This document shows, piece by piece, positions 46,330 through 56,970 of a stretch of 64,000 nucleotides of DNA. A program made the translations under genes and the position numbers. This DNA comes from Diphasiastrum complanatum (taxonomy: Eukaryota; Streptophyta; Lycopodiopsida; Lycopodiales; Lycopodiaceae): NCBI GenBank assembly GCA_029204225.1, contig CM055099.1, forward strand, positions 49,101,731 through 49,165,730, in the 5' to 3' direction. The notes under the pieces are model-generated. The model had not been told where the DNA came from. It saw only the letters and a program-made list of their open reading frames with translations, and made no database searches. The first letter of the stretch is position 1. The number at the start of each line of letters is the position of its first letter.

Positions 46330-47884
46330 GCGGACGCACTAAGTAGACGGGAACACTTGATGGCAACTTAGGTGACTGGCCTACTCCAAGAAATCAGGGA
46401 GAATTATGGTGCAGATGTGTTGGCGAAGGACTTAATGATCGAATTCCAGCTGGGAAAGCCTCATAAACATTTCACTTGGAAAGATCAAATGGTTGTTTAT
46501 AAACAACGTAGAGTATATGTCCCAGACAACATCAACCTAAGGAAGAAAGTCTTGCGAGAACATCATGACGTACTAGCCGCTGGACATCCAGGGGTGAATT
46601 GCATGTATGAACTTCTCAAAAGAGGCTTCTATTGGTCAAGTATCTGGGCAGACATTGAATCCTATGTGCAAACATGCCCGACATGTGAACAAGTGAAGGT
46701 GGAACCGCTAGCTCCAGCAAGACTACTCCAACCATTACCGGTACCAGCATACTCATGGGATTCGGTGAGCATGGATTTTATTGTTCAACTACCACGGTGC
46801 CAAGGCTTCGACTCAATTTATGTGGTGGTTGACCGCTTTTCAAAGCAAGTTCATCTAGTACCAACTAAAAGTTCAGTGACAGCTTAAGAAGTGGCAAGGT
46901 TATTTTTCAAATGTGTCTTCAAATACCACGGCCTGCCTAGAACGATTATTTTTGACCGAGACACCAAGTTTGTCGAAAAGTTTTGGACTTGTCTATTTCG
47001 CCTCGTGGGAATTGGACTGAATTTCAGCACTGCATATCACCCTTAGACAGATGGGCAAACAGAGCGAGTCAATCGACAGATTGAACAATATTTACGAAAT
47101 TATGTCGCTTGGGACCAATCCGATTGGGTCAACTACTTGGATATTCTCGAGTTTGCACATAACAACCAAGTGAACAGATCTACTGGAAGGGCACCCTTTG
47201 AGATAAGCAATGGTCGGCTACCGATTGTTCCAACCTCTTTTCTTACAGGCGTGCAGGAAACACCAGTACCCACTGTGGAGGAATTCATCAATGAGTGGCA
47301 CACAAAGCTGACAGAGGTGAAGTCATTTTTAGAGCAGTCACAAAGGAGTATGGCAGCTGACGTAAACCCACATCGACGAGAACTGGAATTTGAGGAAGGT
47401 GATCAAGTATGGTTGAACACAAAGAACATTGCGCTACCAAAAGGTTTTTCTCATAAGTTCGCTCGACCTTATGCGGGACCATATTATGTCACCAAGAAGA
47501 TCAACCCAGTGGCTTACCGATTAGCGCTGCCATCCAGCTTGGATATACACAATGTGTTTCATATCTCATTACTCAAACGGTACAAACCAGATGAGCGATT
47601 TGATCGGCAACACGAACGCCGTCACCCACCAACGACACTTGATGATACGAAGAGAGTTTGTACCAGAACAAATATTGACACATAGAAAGCGAACTGGCGT
47701 TCAACGTGAATATCTAGTGAAGTGGCTACGGGCTCCACTTATTGAGGCTTCTTGGGAGTATGAAGACAAACTTAAGGAGGGAGCCCCTGAAGTACTAGTA
47801 GATTATTTGCAGAAGAACCAACGCAATAGCCGTTTTCCCCGATCGGCACACAAAGCACTACCTGGCGGCATGCCTCCTACATAA
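46330..47884 (+). pseudogene. Gypsy integrase and chromodomain
   Basis: After ADALSR comes integrase: zinc finger (HHDVLAAGHPGVNCMYELLK, CPTCEQVK), core with SMDFIVQLPRC (first Asp), a stop at 46885, IIFDRDTKFVEKFW (second Asp), a stop at 47044 and TDGQTERVNRQIEQYL (Glu), so all three acidic residues remain. The C-terminus has HKFARPYAGPYYV and HNVFHISLLKRYKP, then a chromodomain in another frame (REYLVKWLRAPLIEASWEYE, about 47705) that would target insertion. Two stops and one shift inactivate it. Confidence 0.88.
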
Positions 47885-48116
47885 ACATTCATGGCCATTC
47901 TGAAGTTCAAGGAACTTCCAGGTATCTTTCTTAAGTTTGTCAATAAATCACTTGCAGCTTTACACAGGTTTTATGTAAGTGAACTTTATCTACACTTTTC
48001 CTGTGCTACTGCCAATGTATTTTTTTTTAATTCAACGTTGTTAAGGACGGTGAATTAAGCCCGTGCCATACGTCCTGAGTCTAGTTTGGCCCTGATGAGG
48101 ACATCAGCTTTTTCAA

Positions 48117-48128
48117 ACGAGGGGAGGA
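48117..48128 (+). other. Gypsy polypurine tract
   Basis: ACGAGGGGAGGA abuts the 3' LTR start at 48129. Confidence 0.85.
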
Positions 48129-49030
48129 TGTTGTAAAGCTGACTCAGGTGCACCCAGCATGCCCTGTAAGACTCTAAGGGGTGACGCTCCCTAAGGTCCC
48201 AGAGCAAGTTAGAACGTCAAGGACTGAGCCTCCGACCTGTGGTGAGCCAGTCAAGTAGTCACAAGTCATGAGCTAGCTCTAGAGCTCGAGTCATGGCCTA
48301 GTCAGGAAGCAAGTTGATTCTGCCACCGGGACGGCTCCCAGGACCCATGTCCGGGAGCCAGACTGATTCTGCCAGGCTTGCCAGACTTAATCAGCAAAAT
48401 AAAAACTAAGTCCCAAAAAGCGTGCTTTACCAGAAAGCACTATGTTTCAGAACAGAGGGGGTACGCCGAATCACAGCAAAACTATAAGGGGAGTCCGACA
48501 AATAGAAACTTGGGCAGCTCAACCAGCGCCAGGAATCCAGTCGCCAGGTCTCAGCTCCCTCTACCAGCACGAGCTAGGCACAATGCCCAGCACGTGTTGG
48601 TGGCCCCGAGACCAGTCAGTCTATGTATGAATGTAACCTCTTCCAAATCTAATAAAGTTGATCCTTGGGGATGATTACCATTTCGGTTTCGCCTCCGGGG
48701 CTGGTCCAAGTGGAAGGACCCTTACTACAACCTTTTAGCGTCACTAGCGCCTAAGGGTCCCTGTCATCGACATGGGGCTTGCCGCTATGCCAATTGGTCA
48801 GTTTGGCGACCACTATGCCTTGGGTTTCATGTGTGGCTTGTCTTTTCCTTTGGTTACCTTTTGGGGACGGATTCTGAGTTGGCTTTCGGGTTGGTTGGGA
48901 TTCCAGTTTTCTTAAGTCTGAATGGTTAAGCTTGTTACGTTTCTGAGTGCATGATGGATGAATGTTAGACTTAAGCGCGTGTTGGGGAAACCGCTCAAGT
49001 CCTAGCGCCCTTTGAGACGCCGGTGCAACA
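48129..49030 (+). repeat. Inner Gypsy 3' LTR
   Basis: 902 bp, the partner of 44173-45090. The main difference is a 16-bp deletion near its end (TTTCTGAGTGCATG against TTTCTGACTTGG...GTGCATG). Confidence 0.92.
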
Positions 49031-49566
49031 GGGGAGTCCGGGGGAGCTCAATGAATCTAGTCGCCATGTCTTAGCTCCCTCTACCAGCACGAGCTAGTCA
49101 CAATGCCCAGCACGTGTTGGTGGCCCCGAGACCAGTCAGTCTATGTATGAATGTAACCTTTTCCAAATTTAATAAAGTTGATCCTTGGGATGATTACCAT
49201 TTCGATTTCACCTTCGGGACTGGTCCAAGTGAAAGGACCCTTACTACAACCTTTTTTGCATCGTCGGCGCCTAAGGGTACATGTCACCAACGTGTGGCTC
49301 GCCGCTATGCCATTTGGTCAGTTTGGCGACCGTTATGCCTTGGGTTTCATGTGTGGCTTGTCTTTGCCTTTGGTTACCTTTTGGGGACGGATTCAGAGTT
49401 GGCTTTCGAGTTGGTTGGGATTCCAGTTTTCTTAAGTCTGAATAGTTAAGCTTGTTACGTTTCTAAGTTGGCTTTTACGTAAGTGCATGATGGATGAATG
49501 TTAAACTTAAGCGCGTGTTGGGAAAACCGCTCAAGTCCCAGCGCCCTTTGAGGCGCTGGCGCAACA
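49031..49566 (+). repeat. Outer solo LTR, right part
   Basis: After the duplicated GGGGA it resumes with GTCCGG and carries the rest of the LTR to GCGCAACA. It has a roughly 20-bp deletion compared with 44536-44580. Confidence 0.85.
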
Positions 49567-49977
49567 ACACCTCCACACCCAGGCACGCATGTGTAGGAAG
49601 ATGGCAAAGTTTTCCTATATATCCCCTCTAAGTAATCCCATAAAAACACCTATGGGATAAATTTTGGTTGCCCATACACGTGACGTTGGGCATCCAGTTG
49701 AAAAAAAAAAAAACATGTGGGTGTGGTGGAGCTGGGGCCAAAATGGGCAGTGCCCAATGCTTTGAAGACACACCCCCACCCCCCAAGAGAGCTCTTATCT
49801 TTGATTGAGAACTCTTGACTAAGAACTTGTGTCAGCCCAAACCTCTCTCTCTCTTATATGAAGCCCAAACCCGAGGGTGAGGACCTAACCATACCAGGAC
49901 CTAACCCTAACCAAGACCTAAGTAAGAGGCGTGCTCCTCTCAAATTCTTATGAGTAGTTTAGCAGAAGAGGAGATAA

Positions 49978-49980
<3 letters not shown>
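49567..49980. other. Upstream region of the methyltransferase gene
   Basis: Contains an A-run (49701-49713), an inverted match to 43539-43567 at 49727-49760, CT-rich words and CTTATATGAAG at 49853, a possible weak TATA box. No coding sequence. Confidence 0.4.

Positions 49981-50022
<42 letters not shown>
49981..50022. repeat. (GA)n microsatellite in a 5' leader
   Basis: About 21 GA repeats end eight bases before the methyltransferase ATG. GA tracts in plant 5' leaders can bind BBR/BPC factors; that role is inferred. Confidence 0.92.
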
Positions 50023-50023
<1 letters not shown>

Positions 50024-50029
50024 GGAGAG

Positions 50030-51713
50030 ATGGCGGGCTTGTTTGATAAGCAGTCTGATTTGTACGCAGCGGCAAGGCCGAATTATCCAGATTCTCTCTT
50101 TGCTCTGCTCGCCTCTCTTTCGCGCGATCATCATCTGGCTTGGGATGTCGGTACCGGCAATGGACAAGCTGCAGTGGAGGTAGGTGGATCCACCGGCTCT
50201 AGCTACTTCTGTTTACTTGTTGCTTAAAGACTAAAATGAAGGACAGTAAAGAGCATTTTGGCACGAGAGGCAATAAATCTTTTGGCAACAAATCCATTCT
50301 AGCTGTGGTCGATTCTTGAGAAGGAACAAATGTTTTGGCACCTTTATTCCATTGTAGCTGTGATTGATTCGTGAGAAGAAACAGATCTTTTGGCACCTTT
50401 ATTCCATTCTAGCTGTGATCGATTAGTGAGAAGAGACAAATTTTTTGGCAGCTTCGTTACATTCTAGCTGTGATTATAAATCTTTTGACATCTTCATCCC
50501 ATTCTAGCTGTTATTTCTGAAAAGCAACAAATCTTTTGGCACCTTCACTCCATTCTAGCTACGATTCGTAAGAAGCAAAATAATGTTGACACATTAATTC
50601 CATTCTAGCTGTGATTCATTAGAAATAACAAATTTTTTTGCACCTTCTCTCCAGTCTAGCTGTCATTCGTGAGTTGTGGCTGAATAAAAAATCATTCCAT
50701 CCAAACGTTTCATTCTTATGACTGAGCAAACATCAGCGAAATCATTCTATCCAAAACGTTTCACCTTTATGACTGAACAAACAGCCAAAATGCGAAACGT
50801 TACATCCTTATGAGTTTAGCGAGATCATTCCATCTAAACGATTCATCCTTATGAATGAATAAATGTCAGCCAAATCATTCCATCGCTATGACTGTAGAAA
50901 TATCAGCCAAATCGTTCCTTCAGGATGTCTCATGCTTATGACCGAAGAAATATCAGCCAAATTGTTTCATCTTTCGTTGTTCAGTAACATTTCATCTTTC
51001 GTTGTTCAATAATATAATTAATATGTGTTCTTGTGGCGGGTGCATCGCAGGTTGCAAAGTATTACCAAAAAGTGGTGGCGACAGATGTTAGTGAGGAGCA
51101 ATTAGCGTTGGCACCTAGACAACCAAATATTGAGTACGCTGTCACCTCTAAAACCATTGAACGGGAAGAGCTGGATAGGCTTCTAGGACCAGAGGCAATA
51201 GTAGATCTAATCACGGTCGCACAGGCTTTGCACTGGTTTGACCTTGACATATTCTATTCTCATGTGAGGCGAGTGCTCCGCAAGCCGGGAGGGATTGTGG
51301 CAGCCTGGTGCTACCAGTTGCCTTCGGTTTCTCCTGCAATAGATTCACTCATTGAAGAGTATTATGCTGCCAGTGGTCCTTACTGGGCTCACGGGAGGAG
51401 ATGGGTGGAACAGGAGTATCGGACTATACGTTTTCCTTTCGCTCCTGTTTTGCATGACTCGACAGGCCCTTTCATACATGAAACCAAGCTACAGAAGAGA
51501 TTCGATGAGTTCCTCATGTATTTTAAATCCTGGTCCGCGTTCCAAACTGCCTTAGATAAAGGAATAAACTTGCTGAACGAGGAGGTGATGAAGGCTTTTG
51601 CAGATGCATGGGGTAATGTGGAGGAACTGCGCACCGTCACTTGGCCAGTCTATGTCCTTATTGGGGCTGTCCCCTCAGATGTTGCTCTGACGGAAGCTAC
51701 AGCTTCTGGTTAA
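50030..51713 (+). CDS. SAM-dependent methyltransferase, two exons
   Basis: CDS join(50030..50179, 51051..51713), 270 residues, both junctions in phase 0 (GAG|GTAGGT and TCGCAG|GTTGCA). It is a class I methyltransferase of the type 11 family. The N-terminus is AGLFDKQSDLYAAARPNYP, motif I AWDVGTGNGQAA (residues about 37-48), and the acidic loop TDVSEEQLALA. Motif IV is the family's VAQALHWFDLDIFY, and the post-motif stretch is VLRKPGGIVAAWCYQL. Length and motifs fit the plant homologues of yeast trans-aconitate methyltransferase-like proteins (DDB_G0268948 type); the substrate is unknown. It is probably cytosolic: no signal peptide is seen. AATAAA at 51764 is a likely polyadenylation signal. 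It is the only gene in the window that looks fully intact. Confidence 0.93.
50262..50665. repeat. Intronic minisatellite 1
   Basis: About seven imperfect copies of a 50-62 bp unit, with core TTTTGGCACCTT-ATTCCATTCTAGCTGTGATTG and a GTGAGAAG-AACAAAT linker, inside the methyltransferase intron. Confidence 0.85.
50689..51010. repeat. Intronic minisatellite 2
   Basis: About six imperfect copies of a 48-56 bp unit with core ATCATTCCATCCAAACGTTTC, CTTATGACTGA and ATCAGCCAA, following the first array. It ends 40 bp before the splice acceptor with two short TTTCATCTTTCGTTGTTCA copies. Confidence 0.85.
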
Positions 51714-54700
51714 CAGGCAAAATGAAGAGCACAAGTAGGATTTCACAAGCTGGAGCTTTCTTGAATAAAACATCCTACATTACGTTCTCTACTTATGATT
51801 CGTGATTTTATTTGCTTTATGGACAATCTAAAGGTATGCTTACGAATAGTCACCTTGGCGTTCAGGCCGGTTCTAATATTTCTTGAAAGGAAAAGTAGAT
51901 TATAGGGTTTCTGTTTGCTCGAGTGCGCAGTAACAAAAAGAACACCTGCAAGCACTGCCAGGTGCTTGCCGTAAACTTATGTTCTGCTGGCTAATTTGCC
52001 AGGCTTTCATGTAAGGAAAGCCTACGTCAAATGTGCTAAATTAGATCCAACTTGTCTGACTTCTCAATTTCAACACCCAAAACAAAAATCAGAACCTCAT
52101 GCTAGCTAGTTCAATACCTGTTTTGTCAAGAATTCTCTCTCAAGTCAAAAATTGTGTGGTTCCTTGTAGGTACTCTTTGGCTTTGTTGCTTTCCCCTTTT
52201 CGCTGCCTTTTTCATTTGACAACAAGCGCACCTTAAACTATACTATCTTGAGAATCTGGACTCTTACACGAACATTAAAGACCTTTTGCTCTGTCAACCA
52301 GCTCTCAATGAATGTAGCGGAGATGAAAGAGATTTGCATCAGATCTACATGGACATCATTTCTACTCACGATTGAGTCTCCTTGTGGTGCTATTCTCATG
52401 ATTGAGTCTCTCTGCAAGTATTGAAGACCATAACCTTAATCTTCGCAATGCTCACCCTCAAGCCCCATTAGCTATGTTGTAAATTTTTTCTTCCTGTTCT
52501 ATTTCTAGCTCCCATTGAGTAACACCTCTGTGATGCTAAATAAGTCATGAAAATATATCAATATCTTGAAGCCTTACATTCTTTGCAGTAACATAGACGA
52601 TTCTTTGCTGTAGCTATGATGCTGCTGCTTTTTCTCATGATGAATATAACCTGAATATACTTGGATGCTTCAGTTCCCATGCACAGTATCACAATCTGCA
52701 AATTAGATTTGCATTGTCTAAAGATCTGATTTTGTCATGTGCTTTAAGTTGATCCTAGCACAAAGCTAGAATTGACAGTCATAAACCATGAATTCCAGAT
52801 ATCAGCCTGTCCCAGAATTATCCTTTCTGATCTATATAATCTCCTCCGACTGATATCAAGTGTATAGGAATCTATTCTCCATGGCTCTACTGGCCATGGC
52901 ACCTTCGGTAAATAGCTTGATAGTGTTTGACTACTGAAAGAATACTTGTATCCAAGGATGAAACCAAGTCTTTTCTTATCAGAAACACTATACCATCTGT
53001 AATATGTGGGCTTCTAGTGATGCTCAAAACAGTAGTGGCATCTCAGCAGATCATAAAATAGATAAATGCCTCTTTTGATGCTTCTGGTGTAACACTCAAA
53101 GATCTATTAGAGAGGTTGAATTCTGCAGTATGTAGGTCAGCCGAGAGAATTGTCGCATATACAATATTATAAGCTTGCAAACATCGTAATCTCATGTCCA
53201 AGATAATTGTTTGTCAAATATAAGACTAAATTTGGCATAAATATCAACTGATCGGCACAAAATGATCATTACAAAAAAAACAAAGAGTAATCTTGGAATT
53301 TTCACAGCTCCATCCAAAATTAGAGCTAAGTCTGTCTTAAAATTGCTTTAGCAGTCATTTTTTTGGGAATTTCAGGGGAAAATTTTTTAGTCTATAACAC
53401 AGCAATAGCTACCAAAAATCTGTTGCAAATTGGTTAGAGGAATGTGTTTTCAAGAACCATCAACGTTTTTGTCCAGCCCTTAATGCTAGATATCATTTCA
53501 CATAAATTGTCAGATAAGCATTTCGTGAAAAAACTGGATGCAACATATGATGTAAATTTAGATGCTTATTGACACTATTCTTCTCAAATCTCCCAGGGAG
53601 TTTCAAAACTTAGTCTCACATACTTGTCAGATCTAAAAACACTACATCAAAAGCCACCTTTCAGCAGGAACGAGTTCATCCTTGCCTTGAAAATGTTAGA
53701 AAGGAGATCAGTAACACCACTTTCATCTAGGCATTGTAACACATCAGAATGTTACCATATGATATGTGACTCTAGTTTTGAAACGGTGTAAATCTTAGTA
53801 CTTTATAATTCGGTTATTATGATTCCTTATTGACAGCAAAGAACAATGCTCTTGCTGTAGGTATCACGCATATGCAAAAGAATTGTTACTGATCAAATTT
53901 CTTTCAAAGCAACGCTACAATTTTCATGCAGCAATTATTGTTGAAACATTTTTCTTCATGGAATCCAGCCAATATGATCCTTGCTGCCCAGGCTCCTTTC
54001 AAAAATGCATTTTGTATTCCCAAAAAATATTCTGTGTCGTCCTACGCATAGTTCAAGGTGTGCACTATAAGAAATTCCAACATGAATACGCATACTTGTT
54101 AAAAAATTCATGCAAATACCACCCTCCAACCAAAAATACTAAAGAAATATTGAATGTAGCCAATAGTTGATCCCCTAACAGGCTACAAGGAAGAGCAATA
54201 TATCTCCTCTCAAGATCTTGGGAATAAACTAGATCATAATCTACTAAATAGATATCTCTGCCTCCTATTTATACTCTATACTAGAATTAGGTCTAAAGTC
54301 CTAATATGAAGGGAAATGACATAAGCAGTTTTCCACCCAAAATAGTGCACCCCGGCAATAAAGGCCCAATGTCTTGTGAATAAGTAATCACTAACCCAAA
54401 TACTATAAATTATTTGAAAAGTAATTGATAACCATCAGTTCTGCCAAGTAAAATGGGCTCTAGGAGGACAATGTCAAATAAGCCCTAAAAGTATTGTATG
54501 TCCATAACATTCCTCTATCACTAAGAAAACATTGCCCCCAACATGGACAAAGGTGTTGTAGCAAAAAAAAAAAAATGTTGTTGTCGATGAACTCACATAT
54601 TAGTAATTGCAATCGAAAGGAGTATGAGCTAATGCTATCGGGCAACATTGCTTCTTATGTCGACCTACAGTAGTTTTGTATTGTGATTGTAACTGTTGTA

Positions 54701-54823
54701 GTTGCCAATTTGCCTTGGTTATTATTTGTTAGAAGCAATAGTAATTGGTAGTTATATCCCTGGCACTTAAAGCTAAGATCATCCCTTGGCATAATCTACA
54801 AGTTTCTATTGTCTTCTAGCTAG
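51714..54823. other. No gene recognised
   Basis: About 3.1 kb, AT-rich, without retroelement pol, LTR pairs or RNA genes that I can recognise. The first 60 bases are the methyltransferase 3' UTR. Confidence 0.5.
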
Positions 54824-56705
54824 ATGTACGCATGTGACCAAGGAGGTGTGAGTCGCAAGGGGTATAGAGCTTTGAAGAAGTATATGAAATGCTCTGACAA
54901 AAATGGGTTAAAACGCCATCAAATAATACCTACTTATAAAACTTGTCGAATCCGTCAAACGAGAATGCAATTCGATATTGCTCTCTGAATTAGGAGAGTT
55001 TCAACATATTGAGGATTCTTTTACAGTAACCAATAAGAAGAAAGGACCTTCGACATGTTTTCGTTATCATCAAGGCAATAATATATTCTTAGATCTGGAA
55101 AAGGTCCAAGCGATGATGATCCGACATCACAAAGTTAGAACAAATGTAAGAACATTTATTGTGAATTTCAGTTTTCAATTGTATGCTTTTCTTCAACTAA
55201 TATGTTTTAGTAATGAAATTTCTGTTTTACAGATTGCGGAGGCAAAGTTATATTTGTTATTAAGTTGGACGAAGCAGAAATCGTAAAAGGGCGTAAACTT
55301 GAACGTGTCACAATCACCTTGATGAATCGTGAATTGCAACAGTTTGGCGGAAGTTATTGTAAAGAATTTAGCGTGCAATCCGAAAATCACATATGGTGGA
55401 TAGCTGCATTTGAAGTTCCTAAGGAGTCTCACGACGTACTGGAGTGGCTATTTGAAAAATGCAGTATATCTAAGATAATACATGCACAAAATGAAGGCAA
55501 ATTGCTCAATGTTGAAGGAGAAAGCTTTGTTGTAGAATGGCACCTAGCTGCTGATTTGAAGACTTTGAAATGCATGTACGGTTGTGGTCTCGGTGCAAAT
55601 GCAAAGAATTTTTGTATATATTGTATGTTTGAATCTGGGTGGAACAAAAGTATTTTGAATTGCAACCAACGTCTTCCACCAAAAAGGCACAATCTAGACA
55701 AAGCTTGGAGTCCTGTGTTGAACATTCCTCTCGAAAGAGTCCATTTTTGCACAATGCATGGTGAATTACGAATACTGGACAAATTATTATTTTTGCATTG
55801 TTGTTACGCATGGAACATGCAGCCCAAATCAAGAGCAGATGTTAGCATTAGAAATCTAGAGATAATTTTATCCGATATGGGATTGCACGGGGGCCACGTG
55901 AGTCTTACCAAAGACGTTGAGATGAGTGGAAAAACGCAAGATGTTCCAGCAAAAGTTTCAATGGGTGGTGCGAAAGCGAGACACCTATTGTCAAATCATA
56001 TGGCACATGAAAGCAGTGTTGAATGGGAGTACTGGAGGAAAATATGTCAATGCACAACAAATATTGGCTCAGATCCTCGCATGGCAAGTACACGTGCTAA
56101 GGTTTGGCAAGCATTTGATGCCTTGTCACAAATTATCAACAAAAAGATTGTGAAAGATGAAGATTTGGATAGATACGCAAGAGAAGTCAAAACATTTATT
56201 GAATTGATGATCGATGCATGGGGAGAAACACACATAACTCACTATATGGTATGTGTGTCTCATATTTTTTACTTTCATATTTATGTATTTGTAAAGATTT
56301 AAACTAATACAAATTTCCTATGAACAGCACATCTTCTATGCTCATGGACCTTGGTTTATGAAAACCTATGGATCATTAGCTATTTGGAATACGCAAGGCA
56401 TGGAAAAGAGTCATTACAGGGCAAAGGCTGCGTATTTCAAAAATTCACGGCATGGCGGAGGAAAGGGTCTTAGCAATGCATTAGTTGAGATATTCCAATG
56501 GTTTTACAGAGGAGTTTTGGGCCGAGGACACTTTCAAAACACAAGAACTGAAGAGCTGTGTTCAATGATCTCCAATTCAAATTCAGTCAGAAACACAACA
56601 TGGCAATCCTCTAGAGTTGGAAAGAGATGGATGCCGAGGACACCAGCATCCAATGTTTTGGAAAACAGCGCTAGAGAAACTACGGAAACTGATGAGATGG
56701 AATAG
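54824..56705 (+). pseudogene. Transposase-like gene with CxxC insert (gene 1 of cluster)
   Basis: Three parts. 54824-55147 reads DQGGVSRKGYRALKKYMKCS and RHQIIPTYKTCRIRQTRM, meets TGA at 54986 and goes on one frame over (LGEFQHIEDSFTVTNKKKG). After a putative intron (AAT|GTAAGA...TTTTACAG) 55233-56248 gives CGGKVIFVIKLDEAEIVKGR and ERVTITLMNREL, then WHLAADLKTLKCMYGCGLGA and a CIYC zinc pair, then HFCTMHGELRILDKLLFLH. A clean intron (ATG|GTATGT, AACAG|CAC) joins 56328-56705: HIFYAHGPWFMKTYGSLAIW and NTQGMEKSHYRAKAAYF. The spaced acidic residues (KLDE, AADLK, GMEK) with a CxxC between them recall DDE transposases with a zinc insert, such as Transib/RAG1 or hAT. That is an inference, and I cannot name the family. 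Exon phases fail at the first intron. Confidence 0.6.
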
Positions 56706-56836
56706 AAACAATTTATGCTGAATTGTAATTTGAATATTCCTTTGTGATAAATATTACTGTCGAATTGGATTGTTGTTATAAATAGAAATTATTTTATTTG
56801 GTTTTATAATAATATCTATTTTTGGATACACGTCCC

Positions 56837-56848
56837 TCTATATAAGAG
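56837..56848 (+). promoter_or_regulatory. TATA box of gene 2
   Basis: TCTATATAAGAG lies 130 bp above the ATG at 56971, leaving a leader of about 100 bases. It fits the plant consensus well. Confidence 0.7.
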
Positions 56849-56970
56849 TGGGGGTTTTCATTTTGTTGTCACTTCTTGCTTTGTTGAAATTTGTTTCCTC
56901 GTAATTTAGCTTGTCTTGTTCAATTAGACTACTAGTTTGCTGGTCAATTAGTGTTCTTAGTTGCATAACA

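Larger units (their letters stand above)
44173..49030 (+). mobile_element. Inner Gypsy chromovirus, deleted, complete ends
   Basis: 4858 bp with LTRs of 918 and 902 bp, primer site, protease, integrase with chromodomain and polypurine tract. Perfect target duplication GGGGA (44168-44172 and 49031-49035). Gag is not recognisable and the whole RT is gone: the frame passes from protease remnants directly to the last RNase H codons (NVVADALSR, about 46330). It inserted into an LTR of its own family. Confidence 0.92.

Noticed and set aside
55429-55832. - strand frames of 108-117 codons
   Set aside because: Antisense to the transposase-like exon, which has the coherent motifs and splice sites.
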